Shown here in pieces: positions 57,570 to 60,698 of a DNA stretch of 60,698 nt. Made by a program: the position numbers and the translations under genes. Source of the DNA: Cytidiella melzeri. Lineage: Eukaryota > Basidiomycota > Agaricomycetes > Polyporales > Irpicaceae. The notes under the pieces were generated by a model, which did no database searches, was not told where the DNA came from, and saw only the letters and a list, made by a program, of their open reading frames with translations. Numbering within the stretch: position 1 is the stretch's first letter; each line of letters opens with the position of its first letter. Where the stretch lies: positions 1 to 60,698 of the forward strand of contig JABYQR010000281.1 in the NCBI GenBank assembly GCA_022592445.1, given 5' to 3'.

Positions 57570-58294
57570 TGTCACAGATTTTCAATGTTTCTACAAGACT
57601 TGCCTTACCAGGCAACGGTATTATTGGGAATATTTAAGCGCTTGTCAAGCGCTTATCCAGCGCTTATCCGGCGTCTATTTAGGCGCTTATCCAGCGCTTA
57701 TCTGGCGCTTATCAGGCGCCTATTCCGGCGCTTATTCTCAGTGCCTATCAATTGATGCGCTGATGCGCCTCCTGTCTCTGATGCGCTGATGCGCTCCTTT
57801 CCTTATCTGTGTATCACATGATAGAACTCTCTGGAACCTTGTGGAACTTGCTGGAACTATGATGTCATAGTATAGAACATTCCATTAGATGATGTCATAG
57901 TTCATAGAACCTTCTGGAAAAGTCTAGCCTTGTCTTAGAACAAGCTAGAACAAGTCTAGCCTTGGAGCTGGGTCATGGGGTCAGGTCATGGGAACAATTG
58001 CTATTGATTGATTATTGAAGTGGCACCACTAGGGCATAGGGCATGCTTAGTAAGGTAGATTACTTCGCTTACTCATGTAGGTATTAGGGGTCTTAGGGTA
58101 GTACCTGGGGTCCTCCCCTTCATGTATATATAGAGGCACTCCTGAGGGCATATCCCCTCAGTCTTATCCACTCTGTTGATAAAGGACTACCTTGTACTCT
58201 CCAGTACTTCGCTCACCACACCTCTTACACTCTATCTCACTATCTCCCCTTCAAGTTTAACAACTATCTGGTGAGTATAACCTTAACTGTTACA
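57570..58294 (+). repeat. 5' LTR (725 bp)
   Basis: Begins TGTCACAGAT and ends CTGTTACA. It is collinear with the solo LTR at 11793-12487, plus a 30-bp extra segment at 57871-57900. That segment is bordered by the 10-bp repeat gatgtcatag on both sides. The TATA-like tatatatagag is near 58124, followed about 30 bp on by gggcatatcccctcag. Confidence 0.92.
57637..57738 (+). repeat. Array of gcgcttatc-type repeats in the U3 part of the LTR
   Basis: Eight to nine imperfect copies of gcgcttatc(c/t) in about 100 bp, upstream of the TATA-like box. The position suits an enhancer array in U3. Confidence 0.75.
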
Positions 58295-58872
58295 TTTGGA
58301 TAAGACTGCCCCTACTCCCTCACGTCTTTGGACGTGCTGGAGGTTTCTTTTCACTTTCTTCTAGGTCTTGTGCCTGTGCGTGGGCCCCTCTACAAATCCT
58401 CTAGAAATAGAGGTAGCCGGACCATAGGCTTTAAGTGGTAGTCATGTCTAGGCTTTGCCTTGATGTGCACAACTTGAATCACCCTCTCGCCCGACGCTCC
58501 TAGAGCTGATCAGAGCAGGGGTTGGCATTATGCCAACATGATGAAAGTGTGCCTCCCCACAGGCGATAGTGGAGTCTGGTGTCAGACAGCTCGTTATAAG
58601 AGCTAGACAACAGGACTAGAAACCCATGAGTGCCTAGGCACGTAGACGGGTAACTTGTTCTGGCCGGACTTAGGGTCAGTGTAATACTGATCCGCCAACC
58701 ATTTGCCGCATGGGTGGAACCATGACGGAGATCCTTACACCACCGGACCTGGAGAGAGAGTCCAGGCCGACGCCGGCACTACCCCACGCACACACAGGAC
58801 CTCTCCTTTATGGAGAATTGTTTCGCACACCACTGAGCTGTCAAGCTCATCACGCATTGTCACACAGTCACC
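58295..58872 (+). other. Retrotransposon leader between LTR and first ORF
   Basis: Immediately after the LTR comes tttggataagactgcccc. A primer-binding site would be expected here and TGGATAAGACTG is the candidate, but I cannot match it to a tRNA from memory. The rest of the leader contains no convincing coding frame. Confidence 0.4.
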
Positions 58873-59652
58873 ATGCCTATTTCCCGCTTCATCGCTGCTA
58901 GGTCTGGCCGCAAGGCCCCCTACTCCATTCCTGTCTGTAATGAAGTCACTGGACTTCAGGAACGCCTTACAGTCTCCAAGGAGACACTCGACAAGTTCAA
59001 AGACACTGGCAAGCCTCGCCGGCTCAAGTATCCCGACAACAAGCCTGTCATCAAGAGGATCGACCTCGAGGAGCAGGCTCGTACCACCATTGAGCATGAA
59101 GAGAACCAGGCTCGCATGAGACAGGTCTCTCATCTCATGTCTCAACTTAGCCTTCTCGACCGTATCGAGAAGCAAGAGAAGCAGGAAGCTGAAAAGCTTT
59201 CCCTTCTCCAGCGTATCGAGGAGCGCAACCAACGCGCTTACATCCCCACTCCCTCTCCTCTTCCCGCTTCTCTCCACTTCCGTAAAACGAAGCTAATACT
59301 TTGTCAAGAGGAGTTCGAACCAATGATCACAGCAGCCTGTCAAAGGCTTGAACCCGTGCTCAAGAAGCTGGACGCCTCTTTCTCGAGTGGTGGGCAATCA
59401 TCTAACCACCAGCTCAACACTCGCAGGGAGAAAGCTCAGCTACTGATCGGCCGTGTATTTATGGTCGAACAGTGGTTCAAGGAGAATCACACGGACAAGA
59501 TGACGAATAGGGAATGGAGGATGTTGAAAAAGGACTTGAAGAGTTTAGGAAGGATTAGTTTTGTGGATATACATCGGAGATGGGGTTACATCTTAGAGCT
59601 ACTAGAAGGACTGTTTGATATGAACGCCTTTGTATATGCGGAAATGGAATAA
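58873..59652 (+). CDS. Retrotransposon ORF upstream of gag, unknown function (259 aa)
   Basis: A clean frame of 259 codons lies between the 5' LTR and gag. The N-terminal 70 residues are basic (MPISRFIAARSGRKAPYSIP; RRLKYPDNKPVIKR). Residues about 75-125 form a strong predicted coiled coil (LEEQARTTIEHEENQARM, then LLDRIEKQEKQEAEKLSLLQ). The C-terminal 120 residues are helical, with several Trp and Phe (WRMLKKDLKSLGRISFVDIH). There are no zinc knuckles, protease motif or signal peptide. It is in a different frame from gag, 170 bp upstream of it. It could be a separate structural or regulatory protein. I know no named family. Confidence 0.65.
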   Translation: MPISRFIAARSGRKAPYSIPVCNEVTGLQERLTVSKETLDKFKDTGKPRRLKYPDNKPVIKRIDLEEQARTTIEHEENQARMRQVSHLMSQLSLLDRIEKQEKQEAEKLSLLQRIEERNQRAYIPTPSPLPASLHFRKTKLILCQEEFEPMITAACQRLEPVLKKLDASFSSGGQSSNHQLNTRREKAQLLIGRVFMVEQWFKENHTDKMTNREWRMLKKDLKSLGRISFVDIHRRWGYILELLEGLFDMNAFVYAEME

Positions 59653-59822
59653 AATGTATGGGCTGACAAGCCTCATTTTACTTGGTGACAACTTCCTGAA
59701 AAGGATTTAATGTGTGAAAACAACTCTGACAAGAGTTCAATGTGTGAAAAGTGGTGTTTCTCTTCTTCTTATACTAGAAATAGTATTTCGCTTATCCTTT
59801 GCTAACTAAGAAATTAGAAGCA

Positions 59823-60698
59823 ATGGCCTCTCAATCCAACGCCGGATCCAACGCTGCCCCCGCTGCTGCTTCTAACCTTACTCACTCTGTTCCTTTCGGC
59901 AAAATCACGCCGATTGTCTACAACCCTTCAGTTGAGAACTTTGAGCAGCATATCTTCCACAACCTAAACACGGCCCAAAGGGCTTTTACTCGTACGGTTG
60001 AAGGTGGAGCAACTGCTGCCATCGTCCACAACATGATGAATCAAATGGTTCTTATCTGGAACAACCAGCTGTCCCTCCTGGAGGATAACCTCCAGGAATA
60101 TGTCGATAAGGTCGCTCAAGACCTATATTCGCAGTCCGCTGCTGACACCCAAGTCCAGCGGATGGACACTGACCTGGATATGGTCAAAACAACGATCACA
60201 AATGTGGTCAACCAGATCAACCAGCTTCCCTTGTCTCAAGGACAAGGAGGATCCTCGCGCCAGCCCAAGATTGGCAAACCCCCGGAGTTCAACGGCACTG
60301 ACGGCAAGGTCAAGTTCAACGAGTGGTTGAACAAGATCTCTCTGTGGCTTGTCCACGAGAACGTTGCTACAGACAGGCAACGTATTGCCGTCGCGATGAA
60401 CCGGCTCTCAGGCGCGGCGGCTCAATACATGGAGCCGTGGATCAAGAAGCTGACAAAGGGTCAGACAATTGGAACGTGGGAAGAGTTCGAGAACGAGCTC
60501 AAGGTACAGTACGGACAACGGGATGACAAGGAGGGCGCTCGAAAGGAGCTTAACGCCTTGTTCAATAACACGGATCTGGCACATAAGAACTTCGTCAAGT
60601 ACGCGGAACGTTTCCGTACGCTTGGAAGGCTTTCTGGATATGAGGACGACTTGCTTATTCACAAGCTCAAGCACGTCATCGAAAAGGACATGAGGCTC
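59823..60698 (+). CDS. Gag polyprotein of a Ty3/gypsy element, N-terminal part
   Basis: The frame is open from ATG 59823 to the right edge (292 codons, no stop). The start MASQSNAGSNAAPAAAS is Ala/Ser-rich. A helical region follows (MVKTTITNVVNQINQLPLSQ). Then comes the retrotransposon gag capsid-like domain, from about residue 155 on: KIGKPPEFNGTDGKVKFNEW, WLVHENVATDRQRIAVAMNR, LSGAAAQYMEPW, W-E-E-F-x-x-E, and the end KNFVKYAERFRTLGRLSGY. This matches the Ty3/gypsy gag capsid type. Zinc knuckle, protease and reverse transcriptase would lie outside the window. Confidence 0.9.
   Translation, partial: MASQSNAGSNAAPAAASNLTHSVPFGKITPIVYNPSVENFEQHIFHNLNTAQRAFTRTVEGGATAAIVHNMMNQMVLIWNNQLSLLEDNLQEYVDKVAQDLYSQSAADTQVQRMDTDLDMVKTTITNVVNQINQLPLSQGQGGSSRQPKIGKPPEFNGTDGKVKFNEWLNKISLWLVHENVATDRQRIAVAMNRLSGAAAQYMEPWIKKLTKGQTIGTWEEFENELKVQYGQRDDKEGARKELNALFNNTDLAHKNFVKYAERFRTLGRLSGYEDDLLIHKLKHVIEKDMRL

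Larger units (their letters stand above)
57570..60698 (+). mobile_element. Ty3/gypsy-type LTR retrotransposon, 5' part (runs off the right edge)
   Basis: The element starts with a 725-bp LTR, followed by a 580-bp leader, an extra ORF (58873-59652) and the start of gag (59823 to the edge). It is inserted, in the opposite orientation, into the coding sequence of the minus-strand repeat-family gene. The 5-bp left flank is GACGC; the right duplication is outside the window. Ty3/gypsy is inferred from the gag type; the pol order needed to prove it is not in view. The open frames suggest a recent and perhaps active copy. Confidence 0.88.

Noticed and set aside
11793..58294. The two similar LTRs as the two ends of one 46-kb element
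   Set aside because: The left copy has its own flanking GTAAC duplication, the LTRs differ by a 30-bp indel, and retroelement coding sequence follows only the right copy.

Overview
The window looks like nuclear DNA of a mushroom-forming basidiomycete (Agaricomycetes). Genes carry many short spliceosomal introns of about 45-70 nt. Several families are typical of that group: small secreted proteins of unknown function, a one-pass membrane protein with a long Ser/Thr-rich stalk, F-box genes and an ICMT-like expansion. Housekeeping genes have fungal-type homologues (AVL9, TAF6, p47/Shp1, bL33m). No species can be named from the sequence. All gene models were spliced by eye. For each complete model the exon lengths sum to a multiple of three, which is an internal check but not proof.

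Layout. 1-433 is the 5' end of an MFS transporter (-). 1501-4925 is AVL9 (+). 4.9-12.5 kb is an accessory block: a strongly CpG-depleted relic (about 5.0-7.0 kb), retroelement-like debris with a TATA box and a Cys-rich ORF (7.4-10.05 kb), a Tc1/mariner element with its TA duplication (10058-11660), and a solo LTR with a 5-bp target duplication (11793-12487). 13.1-16.2 kb holds a secreted protein (+) and a membrane protein (-), convergent. 18.9-24.3 kb holds three co-oriented isoprenylcysteine methyltransferase-like (ICMT-like) paralogues, with a 0.5-kb-armed inverted repeat between the first two; a fourth paralogue lies at 31.5-32.4 kb (-). In between are a small secreted protein, a p47/Shp1-like UBX protein and a SNF2 ATPase with C-terminal PHD-type zinc fingers. 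34.6-50.3 kb is gene-dense: TAF6 (-), an Artemis/SNM1-family nuclease (-) divergent from mitochondrial ribosomal protein bL33m (+), a flavin monooxygenase (+), an F-box protein (+), a full-length ABCG transporter (-) and a small ORF (+).

50.5-60.7 kb is accessory again. It contains a decayed copy of mitochondrial glycerol-3-phosphate dehydrogenase (GUT2) that ends in an LTR fragment, an unrecognised 239-aa ORF, and a long multi-exon gene of a repetitive uncharacterised mushroom family. An LTR retrotransposon has cut the 5' coding part of that gene. The retrotransposon's 5' LTR, an unusual extra ORF and the start of gag run off the right edge.

The genes do not form one pathway. The strongest themes are transposon nesting and decay, the local ICMT-like expansion around a long inverted repeat, and splicing oddities: three GC-AG introns with GCGAGT donors and several exons of 10-19 nt.
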